DNA of 64,000 nucleotides from Amphibalanus amphitrite (GCF_019059575.1 NW_024881535.1:372001-436000), one strand, 5' to 3'; positions 1-14,255 are shown, numbered from the stretch's first letter. Notes: generated by a model not told the origin, from the sequence alone. Made by a program: numbers and translations.

Positions 1-2524
1 ATTGATCAGAATCTCTGGGCGTGGCTCTGAGATGAAAGGCACGTTTGCCACTGCAGGCATTTGCAGAGCTCGGCACAGTGCACAGTTCACGGTCAGTGAG
101 ACTTTCCAGTAACCACGGCGCTGTTTGGACTGGTTACAAGCCTGATGAAACGGGCACACTGGCGCTTGTACGCCACACAAGCATCCGGTCGGCTCCAACT
201 ACGTAATTAAACAGCGCAATTAAGCTGGAGGCGAAATGTTATACGACCGCCAGTTGTGCTATAAACCCATCTCGGCGACGCCCAGCAGCCACCACCACCG
301 CCTGCCGCATCCTCCGCCTCGGCTTTCCACGCTGTCGGGCATACCGCAGGGCTCAGCACTTCCCCCACCTCTTTTCGCGCTGCCCCTCGTCTGGTCGCCC
401 GGGGGAGGAATCTCCGTGACCCCTGACCTCGCCGAGTGACGGATGGGGCCGGCCCGCCCCCGCGGCTCCGGAACCCACCCATTACCCGGCCCCGGGTCTG
501 ATTTAGCCCGCCCGGAGTCGGTAAGGAGTGGACGATCAGTTGGACCCCCGGGCGATCTTGCGATGTGATCTCCATGCTAACGCACCGAGATCACGGAATG
601 ATCGGCGCTAGCACGATCCATCCAGCTTTGTTGCCCCAAGTGGTGGGATGTGCACTGAGCAGCCTCACCGGCCCAACCAGGTTATTGTCTCCATAAAACA
701 GTAATAGAATAGATAAACAACATTGACCTCGGGTTGCATATTCGTACGCTCTTTCCTAGCTGGGATACGAAATGTAATACATAAGGAGCTCAAATCTGAA
801 TTAAAAAAAAAACACGATAAGAGTAGGTAACTAAGACCCTGACCAAGAACAAATGCTTATTGAAACTGTCCGATTGCCAAAGCGTGTTCCGACGCTGTTT
901 GGATCACGCTGCACGGCTCCACACTGTGCTCCTCGCCGGGTCTGCGGTCGTCCCGTTACCCGTCCCAGCCACAGACGCCAGGTGTGTCCCACGTTTCCAG
1001 AGGTGCCCAGATGGCCCACCGGGTGCGGCAGACGACACAGGGCCCCAGGGATGGATCCCGAGATAAGTTCAGTAGACGGGTCGTCAGCCGTTTGGACCCG
1101 CGGTCCCTGTCACTTTCTCCCTGTGAGGAGGAAGATGATGATGGAGTAGATGATGAAGTGGCCGATAGAGAGAATGCTGGAGGAGATGACTTAGGAATTA
1201 CAATGAGAAGGCTCTTATGATGGTTATCATGAAAAGAAAGAACTTATATCTCTTTGGACGGAAGTGATCTGTTCGAGACCCATCGGGATTTCAGGTCATG
1301 AGGTTCTGAACATTAACCGCAAAAGTTAAGTCTCATGATATATGCATTTATGCAGTCCACTAGATTACTACATGTCTACTTTATTTGTAGGTGTTGATTT
1401 GCAATATATCTTGATCGTTGAAAGACATTCAAGGTGTAATTGGCCTATTCTGAAGGAAAGCTGTCGAATGATAATCTGAAACGGAGTGCTATCTTCTGTC
1501 TTGAGGTAGCAGAAGAAACTTAACAATCATTCCTTCGCATCTTTGAACAAACATTGAGCCGTGGCCGGAGAAGAACACGTCAAAACCACTTCTTCCTCCC
1601 CTTAGGGGGAAGGGGTGACAGGATGTGCGGCGTCGTACGACGAAAGTGATGCCGGCTCAAGCCGTGTCAGTTGACTATGATAAATGAATCTTCAGCAACA
1701 CGAGGCTGTTTATTTACGGGTTGCTGCTGACTCGTATGATTGCTGAGAGAGACAATTTATCTTATGCCGCGGGTAAGTCAAAATGAAGCATGAATGATAT
1801 CCCATTCCAATACATACTTGCCCGTTTTGCACCGCTCTGCCCCATTTAACCCCTACATTCCTATCCACATCACAGTCCACCACAGCCCATTCCTAACCCC
1901 GCCTCCAATCCACTTATAGTCTTGCAGCCCGCGACCATGAATGAGCCGACCTCTGCGGAGCGGTGGCCACTCCAGCGTCCCGCCCCATCGGTCCTCAGTA
2001 TGACCGGCATAAGTGGCCCGGTAGTGCCGTCAGACCGGTTTTTCAGAAGTGTGTCAGCGGACCGACCAGCTGACCCAGCGACCAGCGTCACTGCCGACCT
2101 GTCCGGCACCAGGAGCGTGTGGTGTGAGAAGGGTGGAGCTTTTCAGAGGCTGGAGACGTTGACGGCTGATAATAAAGCAAGCCTGAAGGCGCTGAGCCTG
2201 ATCTTGAGCTTGAAACGTTGAAGCGTTTAGTCGTGGTCATGTTGAGTCTGAGAGCTCGGTAGGAGAAAATGCCGTCCGCTTGTCGAAACTCGAATCGATA
2301 CGATACTGTGTAGGTCTAAAAGCGATTGTGATGAAGGAAAAACATCAGATGGTCACAATACACGTACCAGATTTTAAAATGTCGTGCACAGCCATCAGAC
2401 GTGTAAGGATGGCAGCTGCACGCATTGAAGCTGTAGGATACGCTGGTTTATCGCTCAATCCAGCGACTTTCGCTATCAAACCCGCCAGACTGGTCACTTG
2501 TAGATCGTCGCCTTTTTTTGACCG
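1..2524. other. Unique sequence, no gene recognised
   Basis: No repeat structure, RNA gene or convincing coding region is visible. About 290-520 is GC-rich, and its open frames on both strands look compositional rather than coding. I see no splice-site pattern or conserved domain. Confidence 0.5.
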
Positions 2525-2553
2525 ACTACCACTTGGTGAAATCAAGTGGTAGT
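2525..2553. repeat. Perfect 11-bp stem hairpin
   Basis: ACTACCACTTG (2525-2535) pairs perfectly with CAAGTGGTAGT (2543-2553) across a 7-base loop. It stands alone in unique sequence and no neighbouring gene explains it. It could be a chance foldback or a remnant of a small MITE. Confidence 0.6.
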
Positions 2554-4100
2554 TGGTAGTGATTGGGATCTTTAAAAGGGATTCACATTAAGCTGATTGT
2601 CGGGGTTTTGGTTTGGAATTCCCACCGAGGAGCACGTATTAGTGTGGTGAGCCGAGCGGGATGTTCAGCTTTAGCTGCGCTCTGCTGGGGGATTCCGTCC
2701 ACACTCGTTAAGATTTAATCTCGCACTCTGGGCGTTGCCCGGCTGATCGTGGCCTCGCCCGTCCGAAATCATCCGGTTCCGCGCTGCGACTCTAGCCAGC
2801 GCCGCTTCGGCCGCCTCTTCGCGACTTCAGCGGCGTTAAATTTCGTGCGAAAAGAGAATCGCCCAATCACTGTGGAAGCTGAATTCGCGTCAGCCATGAC
2901 CGGCCCCCGCGGGGGTCCTGATTTCTCCGTCCATTCAACGACGACCGCCGCTACAAACGACCGTTCGCGGTCTTCCTACCTCTGGCTCGACTTGAGGCAG
3001 CGCTCATATCCCGCCTAACTCCAAAGCCAGGGCCGGGTGGCATTCCCGCCGGTTTGGCTCGTCTGGTCCACGTGCGGACGTTTGGACGGCACGGCAGGCA
3101 TCACACAGCGAGGAGACGTGCGCGCTACGAGCGCCGGGCCGTGCGGGAATCTAGGCCGCGGCTGTTGGTGACCTGCGGCGATGCGGCTGACCTGCCGGCA
3201 TGCGTACTACGTAGCCAGCTCGGTGACCTGAGGCGTCCGAGGCGGCTGATTTTGAGCGGCGCAAATGTCGGACGCTACGGACACTGGATGCTGAATTAAT
3301 CGCAGATGTCCAATGACGACGAATTTTGGAAATATCTTACATATTCGAAGCCAATTCTTTCCTTTACTGAACGTGAGGTTCACCGCCTCAATCAGTAATC
3401 GCAACGGAGAGACGCATTTTGACGAGACAGACAAGTAGACCGGAGTTATAGACGAACGCTGGGTTGGCAGTGACCCACCATTTGTCAAAGACTACCGCGT
3501 GGTGCAGCCGTTATACACATTCCTTTTCGGCGAGGCACCGTTCAGTAGAGCGGTTCCCGGGAAAAGACTTTCCGTGTATTTGAGCAGCGGTGCGACCAGC
3601 CGGCCAGTTTCTGTATTCATGGCAAGGGAATAAAAGCGAATCTTTTCGCCGAATTCACAATGCTGCGGTTCCAGGCACGGCTTCCATGGAATGTGAACTC
3701 ATGGGCCGGCCTGACAGTGAGGCGCAGTTGTGATTTGGGTGAGGGCGAATACAATGTATAACAAATGTCTCTTGTAAACTAGCTCAAACACTCGTTTGCT
3801 GCTCCAGAAAATGTTCCCTCGTCTCATTTAACTCATTCTTTACATTCAGCGGTATTCGAATCATGTGACCATTCACTCAGCAAGCATCCCTACATCTCCC
3901 TAGTTCGACTCAATAAGGCAGAAATCAAACAAAATAACAGAACACCTGTCTTATCAGCACTATCACTGCAGTTATCCATGCTGCAGCGCTATCACTGATG
4001 ATACAAGGGTAATTAATAATCGGTAACTCCAAACCGCGTTCCGCCCGATTACGCAATCCCCGGGACACGGACACCCATCCCTGTCACAATGTGCCATCCT
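2554..4100. other. Unique GC-variable sequence
   Basis: No gene recognised. About 3040-3260 is GC-rich and has scattered GTGACCTG-type words resembling those inside the TTAA elements, but no terminal repeats. Short opposing open frames (about 3054-3488) look like compositional shadows. Confidence 0.4.
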
Positions 4101-4175
4101 ACAACGCGCCTCGCCCTGCCCCGCCCTTTGGGGGAGGGGAGGGGGAGGGGAGGGGCGGGGTGACCCTCACCCGGG
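4101..4175. repeat. G-rich tract (quadruplex-prone)
   Basis: Runs of GGGG separated by A (about 4130-4160) form a short purine tract on the plus strand. Four or more G-runs in close succession could fold as a G-quadruplex. Frames crossing it give Pro/Arg/Gly-rich peptides that should not be called proteins. Confidence 0.6.
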
Positions 4176-4824
4176 TCTGCACGTGCGCCCCACCCAAATA
4201 CCGGCCATCCGTGACCGTCAGAGCAGGATGTGGCCGTGATGAGCCGCGCGGTGAGAGTGGTGGTGATGTGACCATTGTGGCGCATTTGTGACATTGGCGG
4301 TGATCTGGCCATTATGGCCCAATGGTGTCAAAGGCGCACTTTTATGGAACTGATGAGTGATTTGTAACACGCACTTATTCGTGTTGATCGTTGGATTTCG
4401 ATGGTTTGCAAATTGTTTGTTAATGATTTTTGGTTTTTGGAAAGATCAGATTTTTAATGTTGGATATAACGTGAAATATGAGTGTGAGCCTGGTGAAGCG
4501 GTTTTTTAGCGATGCTTGACCATTTGAAACAGGTGACTCTCCATCGTGATCCAAGTAATCCACCGCCTTCCACATTCACCATACAACACATCCATCCCCG
4601 CTGTGCGTACACCCCCAGGGCGTCCCTCGTTACCACGCCCGGGGCAACGCCCCCCAGGGTAGACAGGTGGCGCGCCGGCGACGCGCCACATTCGTGAAAG
4701 CGCGCCAACGATTCGGTGGGACGCTAAATCACGGCTGTGCCCGTCGGGCTGGGCCTGTCTGCTTGTCGGGCTGGGCCTGTCTCTCACCACGGGGCTGCTC
4801 GTTCGGGTCCCTTGTGCGCAAGGG

Positions 4825-4975
4825 GGGAGGGGAGGGGGAACAAGGGCGGAGCGACAGGCGCGCCCCAGACGGTGACGGGAGGGGAGGGGAGGAGAGGGGA
4901 GGGGAGGGGAGGGGAGGGGAGCCACGCGACGCCGCACCTGGCCCGGTAGAGGGGAGGGGAGGGAGGGGAGAGGAG
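4825..4975. repeat. GGGGA minisatellite
   Basis: A polypurine array built on GGGGA units, densest at about 4876-4920 and recurring at 4948-4975. It is strongly strand-asymmetric with G-quadruplex potential. The open frames across it on both strands (Gly/Glu/Arg-rich one way, Pro/Ser-rich the other) are artefacts of the repeat. Confidence 0.85.
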
Positions 4976-5266
4976 CGCCAGCGCCCATTGCAGGCGACCA
5001 CGTGGGTTGCCAGGTGGGTAACCAGGCGAGTTACCAGGTGCGTCGCGACGGAACAGCCAGATTGAGTTTCTGTCGCCGGTTCAAAAACCGTGCTCGTGCT
5101 GTTTTGGGGCACACGCGGTCGTCACCTGGTTATGTGCTCCGGTAAAGTTACCGGTAGCTATTTGCTTGACGGCAAAGGCGTGTGCTGTGTTTTTACATCA
5201 TACAAAAATAAGTCAAGCTGCGCAGTTTCGTACGAAGAAAGCCGGTATCAATCACTATACGCCACT

Positions 5267-5425
5267 CAGTGGCGGATCCAGGGGGGGGGGGCAAATGGGC
5301 ATTTGCCCCCCCCCCCCAACGGCATAATTTTAACATTACGCCTATGGACGAGGCATGGAAAGAATCGATAAATTGTTATGGTTTGCCCACCCCTCCCCAA
5401 AAACTCTGAGCTGTATCCGCCTCTG
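5267..5425. mobile_element. 159-bp hAT MITE with 8-bp TSD
   Basis: The ends CAGTGGCGGATCCAGG and (reverse complement of the right end) CAGAGGCGGATACAGC are near-matching terminal inverted repeats of the hAT CAGNGGCGG type. The element is flanked by an exact 8-bp duplication ACGCCACT at 5259-5266 and 5426-5433. Just inside the left end a G-run/C-run palindrome surrounds GCAAATGGGCATTTGC. It has no coding capacity. It shares its interior (around TTTTAACATTA and CCTATGGAC) with the MITE at 45152-45307, so the two belong to one family. Confidence 0.92.
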
Positions 5426-5433
5426 ACGCCACT

Positions 5434-7276
<1,843 letters not shown>

Positions 7277-8461
7277 TTAACCCGCGCCCCACTGGGGGGG
7301 GGGGCTATTTATAGCCCCCCCTCCCGTTTTTCTGCAATAACTTCCAAACCGCTTGACGTATCGACGCCAAACTTTCAGTACCTTAGGCTGCATCAATTTG
7401 ACACCTTGTGTCAAAATTTGAACTTCGTACCTACTATAAGTCGGCCGGAAATGACGTCAGAGTGACGTCATGTTCGGCCGATTTCGACGCAAAACATTGA
7501 ACCACGGCAATCGCTCCCAAGAGCTCAGTTTTTAAGCTAGATCCAATTTCTTTGCATGAGAGGACTCAGAATAGACTGCACTATCAAACTGCTATCTCGG
7601 ATTTTCGAAATTTTGAAAATTTTGAAAATTTTATATAATAATATCCAAAATTTATATTTTTACATTTTTTTTTTAAGTTTTTGACTTTTCAAAAAAAAAA
7701 CGGAATATATGTGATAGAACGCATTATTATGACTAACTCTAGCAAGTTTTAGCTAAATATCTTCAAAAATGGCCAAGTTTTACGCATTATTGCCAAAAAT
7801 TCACAATTATTAAATTTTCAAATCAATTTTTCAGCACGTATTTGGCATCGTACGCCAATATAAATAGCACCAGCGTGTTCCTGAGCTCAAACTGCATCCA
7901 ATAGACACCTTTTTTTGTTGAAAATTTTTAACTTCAAAATTTGACCTTTTTTGACCTGAAAGTGACCTAACATAAGCTAAATTCGACTCAAAATGACCTC
8001 GAATAACACCGACGACATCAAATTCGAAATCTCTGACCTAAATGGACCATAAAACATGTGTCACGTGACCGACGCATGATATAATATTTTCGTGACCTGT
8101 GATCACCTGACCTTGACCTGAAAATCAAAGTACAAGTTTGGTACCCTCAAGGTAACTAGAGCATCTGTTCCCGAGTGTGTGATCCAAAAATGAGCCTGAT
8201 CTGACTTGTAAGACGGCGGCCAGAGCCCAAAACGTGATCAAGCCAAAATGCTAATAGTTTTTACTTTGACCTGACCTGTGACGTCATCGATGACCTCGAG
8301 GTCAATGAAATTAGGTTTCGCTCGACAGTTTTTCCGGGGCTATCAGACGCCGTTTGAACTTTGACGATCGGCCCAGTAGTTTCGGAGTTAGGAGGGGGGC
8401 TATGAATAGCCCCCCCCCAGTAGGGCGTGTTATGCGCAGACCCCAGTGGGGCGCGGGTTAA
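7277..8461. mobile_element. E1: TTAA-flanked piggyBac-type MITE
   Basis: Starts TTAACCCGCGCCCCACTGG and ends with its exact inverse CCAGTGGGGCGCGGGTTAA; both TTAA copies are included in the span. Left hairpin: G-run, CTAT-TT-ATAG, C-run (about 7294-7322). Right hairpin: G-run, CTAT-GA-ATAG, C-run (about 8394-8420). The right end has a second CCCAGTRGGGCG motif 26 bp inside the first (8418 region and 8444 region). Two TGACGTCA octamers lie at 7452-7459 and 7463-7470 inside a larger CGGCCG-bounded palindrome, and TGACCT/AGGTCA half-sites crowd about 7950-8310. There is no transposase frame, so it must be moved in trans. Confidence 0.92.
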
Positions 8462-9142
<681 letters not shown>

Positions 9143-9746
9143 ACATCCTCCCTCCCTCCCTTCCTCTCTTCCCTCTCTCTCCCACGGTTTGTTCCTGATT
9201 GCATCCAATATTTTCCCGAAAACTCCGGCGCGCCTCCGCATAACAGCCAAACTTTGAGAAGCTCTCGGACCACAATTATTCCCACGTCAACCCAATGACA
9301 GCCCAATCACAGTTCACAAAAGACGCTCGCCAAACATCGCCGAAAATAGCCCTCATCCGCTGATGATGACTGAAGGCATATCGACGTAAACACACCGCGA
9401 GCCCCTGGGAAGACCCGTCCGTCCGCGCGCGCCTCCCCCTTCCCCTCTCCCGCCCCTTCCTCGTCCCGTCTGACAGGGTCCCTTCACGCCTTTTCTCGGA
9501 GACGACCAGCCCACCCGCAGAGCTCTTTGGGGCGATGTGCGTGTGTGTCGGGTAGGGAAAATGGCCTTTACGGTAATCCCATCATACGACTGCGGTGGTA
9601 CAAACGCGCGGATTGTGACCTTTCATAGGTACCTACTCGACTGAGGGGAGTGCCGCGCTGTCTCGGGATATTCCCCAGACCCCCCCCGCCCCCCGGCCCT
9701 GAGACCATACCCTCCCCGTGGGACCAGACCCCTCCCGAGTGACCTA

Positions 9747-10239
9747 GGGTTTGTTCCCGTCGCTCCTCCAACCTCCTCCAGGCTCCTCTAACCTCCTCTC
9801 GTTTCAAAAAATCGTTCCCGTCGCTCCTCCAAGCTCCTCCAAGCTCATCTTGATTTCACATCTCACCACCACTATTTGCCTCCTCCCTCATCCCAAACGA
9901 AAGTTGTTTTTTGGAGGAGGCTCTGCTGAGACACATTTGGCGCACATAATACGAATGTGAATTGTTTATAAATGAGATTTGAGGGAATTGGAAATGATTT
10001 TAGTGATTTATGACGATTGGATATCTTTAAATAGTAATGTTTGATATTAATCTATGGTTATTTTATTAGAAAGCGATTATTATCTCTTGATTTATGTTTG
10101 CGCGCATCGCCGACCGTTACAGCCCGCAAACAGCTGATTTTCTCGCGAAAATGTTCCCGTGGCTCCTCTAAAACGGCTCTCCTCCAAGCTCATCCAACCT
10201 CATCCGAGATTTTTTGGGAGGAGCGACGGGAACAGACCC
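9747..10239. mobile_element. Harbinger-like MITE, 493 bp
   Basis: The inverted ends GGGTTTGTTCCCGTCGCTCC and (reverse complement) GGGTCTGTTCCCGTCGCTCC differ at one base over 20. The flanks are CTA on both sides (9744-9746 and 10240-10242), a 3-bp duplication near the TWA preference of PIF/Harbinger elements. Subterminal regions hold degenerate direct repeats of GCTCCTCCAA/CCTCCTC words, and the centre is AT-rich. No transposase is present. The superfamily call rests on TSD length and GGG ends and is moderate. Confidence 0.65.
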
Positions 10240-11810
10240 CTAACCAAGCGCCGTCCTACAAGTCTTGGCTTCATGTTACCGACAAGGAATTACCAAATGG
10301 AGTCGGTTGAATTACCCTTCGCCTGGAAAATTATTCATAGAATGGGGCTGATTTCATTTCACATGACCGGTAACAATTTTTCCAAACAAATCGAATCGAA
10401 TGATTCATTGGAAATCATTCGGCAAATGTGAGAAACAACCTTGTACTACAAATAACACTTTCAATCGATAATGGCCCTTTTTCCGAAGAACACATCAATC
10501 AACAAAGGTGCTCATGCAACTGTTTTCAAAGAACGATCGTAGCTGCTGATCCATTGCCCCACTGCATGCGGCCACCGCCTCTGGACGAGCTTACATCAAC
10601 CTCCCACGCCCGTCTTGCCAGTCTGTTGTTTACTCATGCTACCAGCCCGTGTGCGCCGTCGGAGGTCCCGCGTCTCTTCAGACACCATGAATATTCCGGC
10701 CCGTCATGGCTGAGCGCGCAGGTCAATCGTTGGGGGCGGGGCGGGGGCGGACAGTGTGGGGGAGGGGGAGGTCAGACGTCGGGTCAGCTGACGTGTGTCT
10801 TGTTTGTGACGGGCGTCATTGTTTGGCTGCTCGAGGGCGGCGCTATGAGTGGTGTGTCTGTGTGTAGACTGTAGGTGTGGGTGTGGGTGTGGGGGGGGGG
10901 GACGTGTCGGGGGGTGGGTGTGTGTGTGGGTGGGGGAGGGGGGGGCGTGTCGGGGAGTAGTGGAGAGGTGCGCCACAAATGTGGGTCAGAAAATGTTATG
11001 TGAAATGACGGTTATGTTCAAAGAAAGGCACTGGATATCCCGGTAGATAATTTTGCATTCTATTGGCGTAGATATCGGGCCAGATATCCAAGCGAGGTCA
11101 GAATAAGACATCTTTCTGGACCATATAATGCATACCTAAGTTATAGCCATCATACAAATTTCACCGAAAATCAACGATCACCCACGAGCCGACCAACCAT
11201 CACCACAGCCGACCAGCAGTGTAAAATATTCCCCAGCCTCACTCAAACTTCTCACATGAAAACTATGGATGAAGTTCCTCAGCGCCCGCCGTGGCTGACA
11301 GACGACTCGCTCGCGCCCCGTGACCTTGACAAATGTCACGCCCCGTGACGGTGTTCCAGTTCCCTGACCGTCCGCCAAGGCAAGGAACAACCGTGACGAC
11401 ATTAGCAGCAACGCATACGCCACTCTCACTATTGTACGCGGTTTTGACACTTCCTGTCATGTCAGTCCTATGACCGCATAGTAGACGTGGCGCAACTTTT
11501 GACGTTACAAGTGTGTCAGACATTTTATCAGATGACCTGCAGTTTTACAACGAACGCTCAGGGGTCTGAGGTTGCTTGGTGGTTTCCAAGTAGATCAGAA
11601 TAAGCAATGAGTATGTTTCTCAGAACGATGATCTCGTATGTTCACCTCGAAATTGATGACATCAGAGGATGATCGACGTTTGGAGAGGGGACGTCAGCGG
11701 CACCTCAGCCTCATTTTATATCCCCATGTCAACTACAGATCGCACATAATTGACATCGCCTACCACTCGCTCTCGATTGGACCGACCACCCATCATGACC
11801 TTTCAGGCTG
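10240..11810. other. Unique sequence with a G/T-rich low-complexity block
   Basis: About 10725-10960 is a G/GT-rich low-complexity tract with strong strand asymmetry. The rest shows no repeat structure or recognised gene. The open frames over the G/T block are repeat artefacts. Confidence 0.5.
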
Positions 11811-12083
11811 CCGCCGCCGCCATCGCCCTCCGGTTACCACCCGCCTGTCTCCGTCTCAACCGCCCGCCTACCGCCCGCCTACCGCCCGCCTAAAGCCCGC
11901 TTGTCTGCACCGCCCGTCTACCGACCGCTATCTGCACCATATACTGCCAAGAGCCCACCTGCCTGCACTGCCTGTCTGCATTACCCGCCTACCTTCCGCC
12001 TGCCTCCGCCTACCTCACGCCTGTTCGCACGGCCCGCCTAACGCCCGCCCACCGTCCGCCTGTCTGCACCGCCCGCCTACCAC
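11811..12083. repeat. Degenerate CCGCCTAC minisatellite
   Basis: Repeated words CCGCCTAC, CCCGCCTGTCTGCA and close variants fill the interval with irregular spacing of about 8-20 bp. The plus-strand frame 11638-12102 reads Pro/Arg/His-rich and follows the repeat, so I do not call it a gene. Confidence 0.75.
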
Positions 12084-13353
12084 TATGTACAGTCTGTCTT
12101 AACCCTCGCCGGACCTATTGGTTTTCTACATAGGCGCGCCGGCCGAGGGGGGGGGGGGCGGGTACGACCCCCCCCCTCGCCGTTTCGCCCCTGGTAGAGC
12201 TAGCGCGTCGCGGAAAAAACTAGCGTGTGCGCCGTTACGAGACGCAGAGATTGGTACCCGATTTTAAGGTCCTAGGTCAACCGGTGACCTCTGAGGTCAG
12301 GTCAAGTGCCCCAGGGTACGGTTCAGTTTTTGGTGAATAACTTCGCAAAAAACGGTTGCAGAGCCGCGATTTTGGCGGCATCGTTTTCGCCTTGCTCAGG
12401 CGCGTCGAATGATATACTTTTTGTTCGGGTCAGGTCAACTTGGGGTGTTGACCTCAGGTCAAGGTCAGGTCAGCACCCCCAGGTCACGAAGTTGGTCGAA
12501 AGAGGTCATGTCGCATATCATTCGATTCGGCAGGTCGTCCTGAGTCCATTGGTGGCTTCCGCGACTCGCTAGCTCAATTTGATCGGGAGTTATTGACGAA
12601 AAACTAATATGACCTTGATGACGTCATAAATGACGTCACGGGAGGTCAACATTGCAAATGTGATGCATCTTACCTTGCAAGGAGTGCATCAAATCACGAT
12701 TCTGTGTGCTTAAGATAGTTGGAGATCGTTCCCGGCGCCAGAATAGCAGTTTTCATTTTTCCCCATTGACTTATAATGGTGAGGTCACGAAAATGACCTG
12801 ACCTCATATGACCTTTAGGAAAAATCCGAGATATGCAAGTTGTGAGACTCATAATGGATACTAGATCCTGCAAGTTTCAATTCCCTGTGACATCTCCTCT
12901 GGCAGTGAGGGCGTTGCGAAGTTGCGACATCTGAAGACCGTGCAGAGGTTCACTTATGACGTCATAGGTCAGTGACCTGACCTGACCCAAAAATGCGGTT
13001 GGTGTCAAAAGATGCGGCTTGGATCAAAGGTCAGGTATGCCAAGTTTCAGCTCTCTATCGCCAGCGTGTTCGGAGCTATCGCGAAAAAAAAACCCTATGG
13101 GGGGGGCGGCACCCGCCCCCCCCCCCCCCCCTCGGCCGGCGAGGGTTAAAAGTACCGCGCAAAGTGACGGTGGATCCATCGAGCCTGACTGAGCAAGGGC
13201 CTGCTAAATTTGAATCACCGAAGCAATTGGCATCCTTGTCCATTCCCTAGGTCAATTGGTCGGTGACTTTTAAATTAAAACAGGCCCTTTCTCGGTCAGG
13301 CTTGATGGATCCACCGTCACTTTGCGCGGTACTTTTAAGACAGACTGTACATA
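12084..13353. mobile_element. Tc1/mariner-like foldback MITE split by E2
   Basis: The right arm (13281-13353, minus sense) reads TGTACAGTCTGTCTTAAAAG and on through CCGCGCAAAGTGACGG to GGCCTG. The same arm on the left is in two pieces: 12084-12102 (TATGTACAGTCTGTCTTAA) and 13146-13203 (TTAAAAGTACCGCGC onward). E2 sits between them. Arms are about 70 bp with a handful of mismatches, and the loop is about 77 bp. TA borders and the CAGTC start suit Tc1/mariner. The unbroken right arm shows the empty site with a single TTAA. Confidence 0.85.
12099..13149. mobile_element. E2: TTAA-flanked piggyBac-type MITE
   Basis: Ends TTAACCCTCGCCGG and CCGGCGAGGGTTAA. The left end has a repeated CGCCGG motif (12107 and 12137). 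The left hairpin has a G-run/GGGTACGACCC/C-run core; the right one is GGGCGGCACCCGCCC. The interior has TCGAATGATAT (12405-12415) and its inverse (12515-12525) enclosing AGGTCA/TGACCT half-sites, two TGACGTCA sites (12619-12626, 12631-12638), and CCATTGACTTATAATGG (12763-12779). No coding capacity. Inserted in the left arm of the foldback element that surrounds it. Confidence 0.93.
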
Positions 13354-14255
13354 CACCACCGCGGCCCGACGGAAAGGAAAAGTACACGTCTGGGAACGGC
13401 AGCCGGCCCACCTCGACCGCCAGCTATCACACCGCGCCACCGACTTCCTGGCCCTGCGTGAAAGCTGACGTAACGTGCCTCCATAGTGGGACGTGAAATG
13501 TACGACCCAGTTCACGCCGGCGGTTTGTCATATACGTGGTTCGCCCTGGTGACTCGAGGTTTGAAATTGGTCGTTACTGGGAATAGGGCTGTTATGCTGA
13601 CGTTGTCGTCCATTTGGAATAGCTATCTCGTCTTCTGTCCTTCAAGCCGGGAGAAAGGGCGACTGATGTGGGATAGAAGACGCGGCAGGTAATCCCCTAC
13701 CCATGTCACATACGAACGCAAACGCAAACAATCATGGGTCGAAAACAGCCATTTGTCTGGCCAATACAGGGCGAGTGATTACACCTGTCCGGGAGCGTCG
13801 GTTTGTTTTTGCGCTGCGGCGGTGGTGGGGAGCGTCTCTGGAAAACAGGGGCGTCGTGGGGCGGCGGGCTGTGGAGGGGACGCAGACGCAGCGTCCCTGT
13901 GGATCCAGCGGGGCTGATATTTACCCCCAGGATGTCACGCCTGGTATGTGAGTCAGACACCTCTAATGGTGTGGCCGTAACTCGATAGCCCACGCTGGCG
14001 GGGAGCAGCTGGGGTCGTCTCTGTCCTCCAGCGTGTCTGGTGGGCCACTTCTCCCATCTCTGTTCGCTCTGGGAACCCTCCCCTTCGTCGGTTCTGCCGC
14101 TGCCTACTCGTCGACTCCCACGCCGCAGTTTCGTCGGCTTCGACGGCAGAATCAGTTGTCGGCTGTTGCCTCCTTTAATTAAAAGCAAACGCCAATGAAG
14201 CATGTAATGTCGGTTCACTTTTTGGTGCAGATGTTTGTCGAAGTGAAAAAAAACT
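13354..14255. other. Unique GC-rich sequence
   Basis: No repeat or recognised gene. The longest minus-strand frame (13706-14359) runs into the E3 terminus and has Pro/Arg-rich low-complexity composition, so I treat it as spurious. Confidence 0.45.

Noticed and set aside
4506-5112. Long opposing frames over the G-rich block
   Set aside because: Both strands stay open because GGGGA units lack stop codons; composition-driven.
7277-7290. TTAACCC/GGGTTAA as telomere repeat remnants
   Set aside because: Only single copies at element borders, with TTAA duplication explaining them; no tandem TTAGG or TTAGGG arrays.
11638-12102. 154-codon plus-strand frame ending at E2
   Set aside because: Its second half is the CCGCCTAC minisatellite read as Pro/Arg repeats; no domain in the rest.
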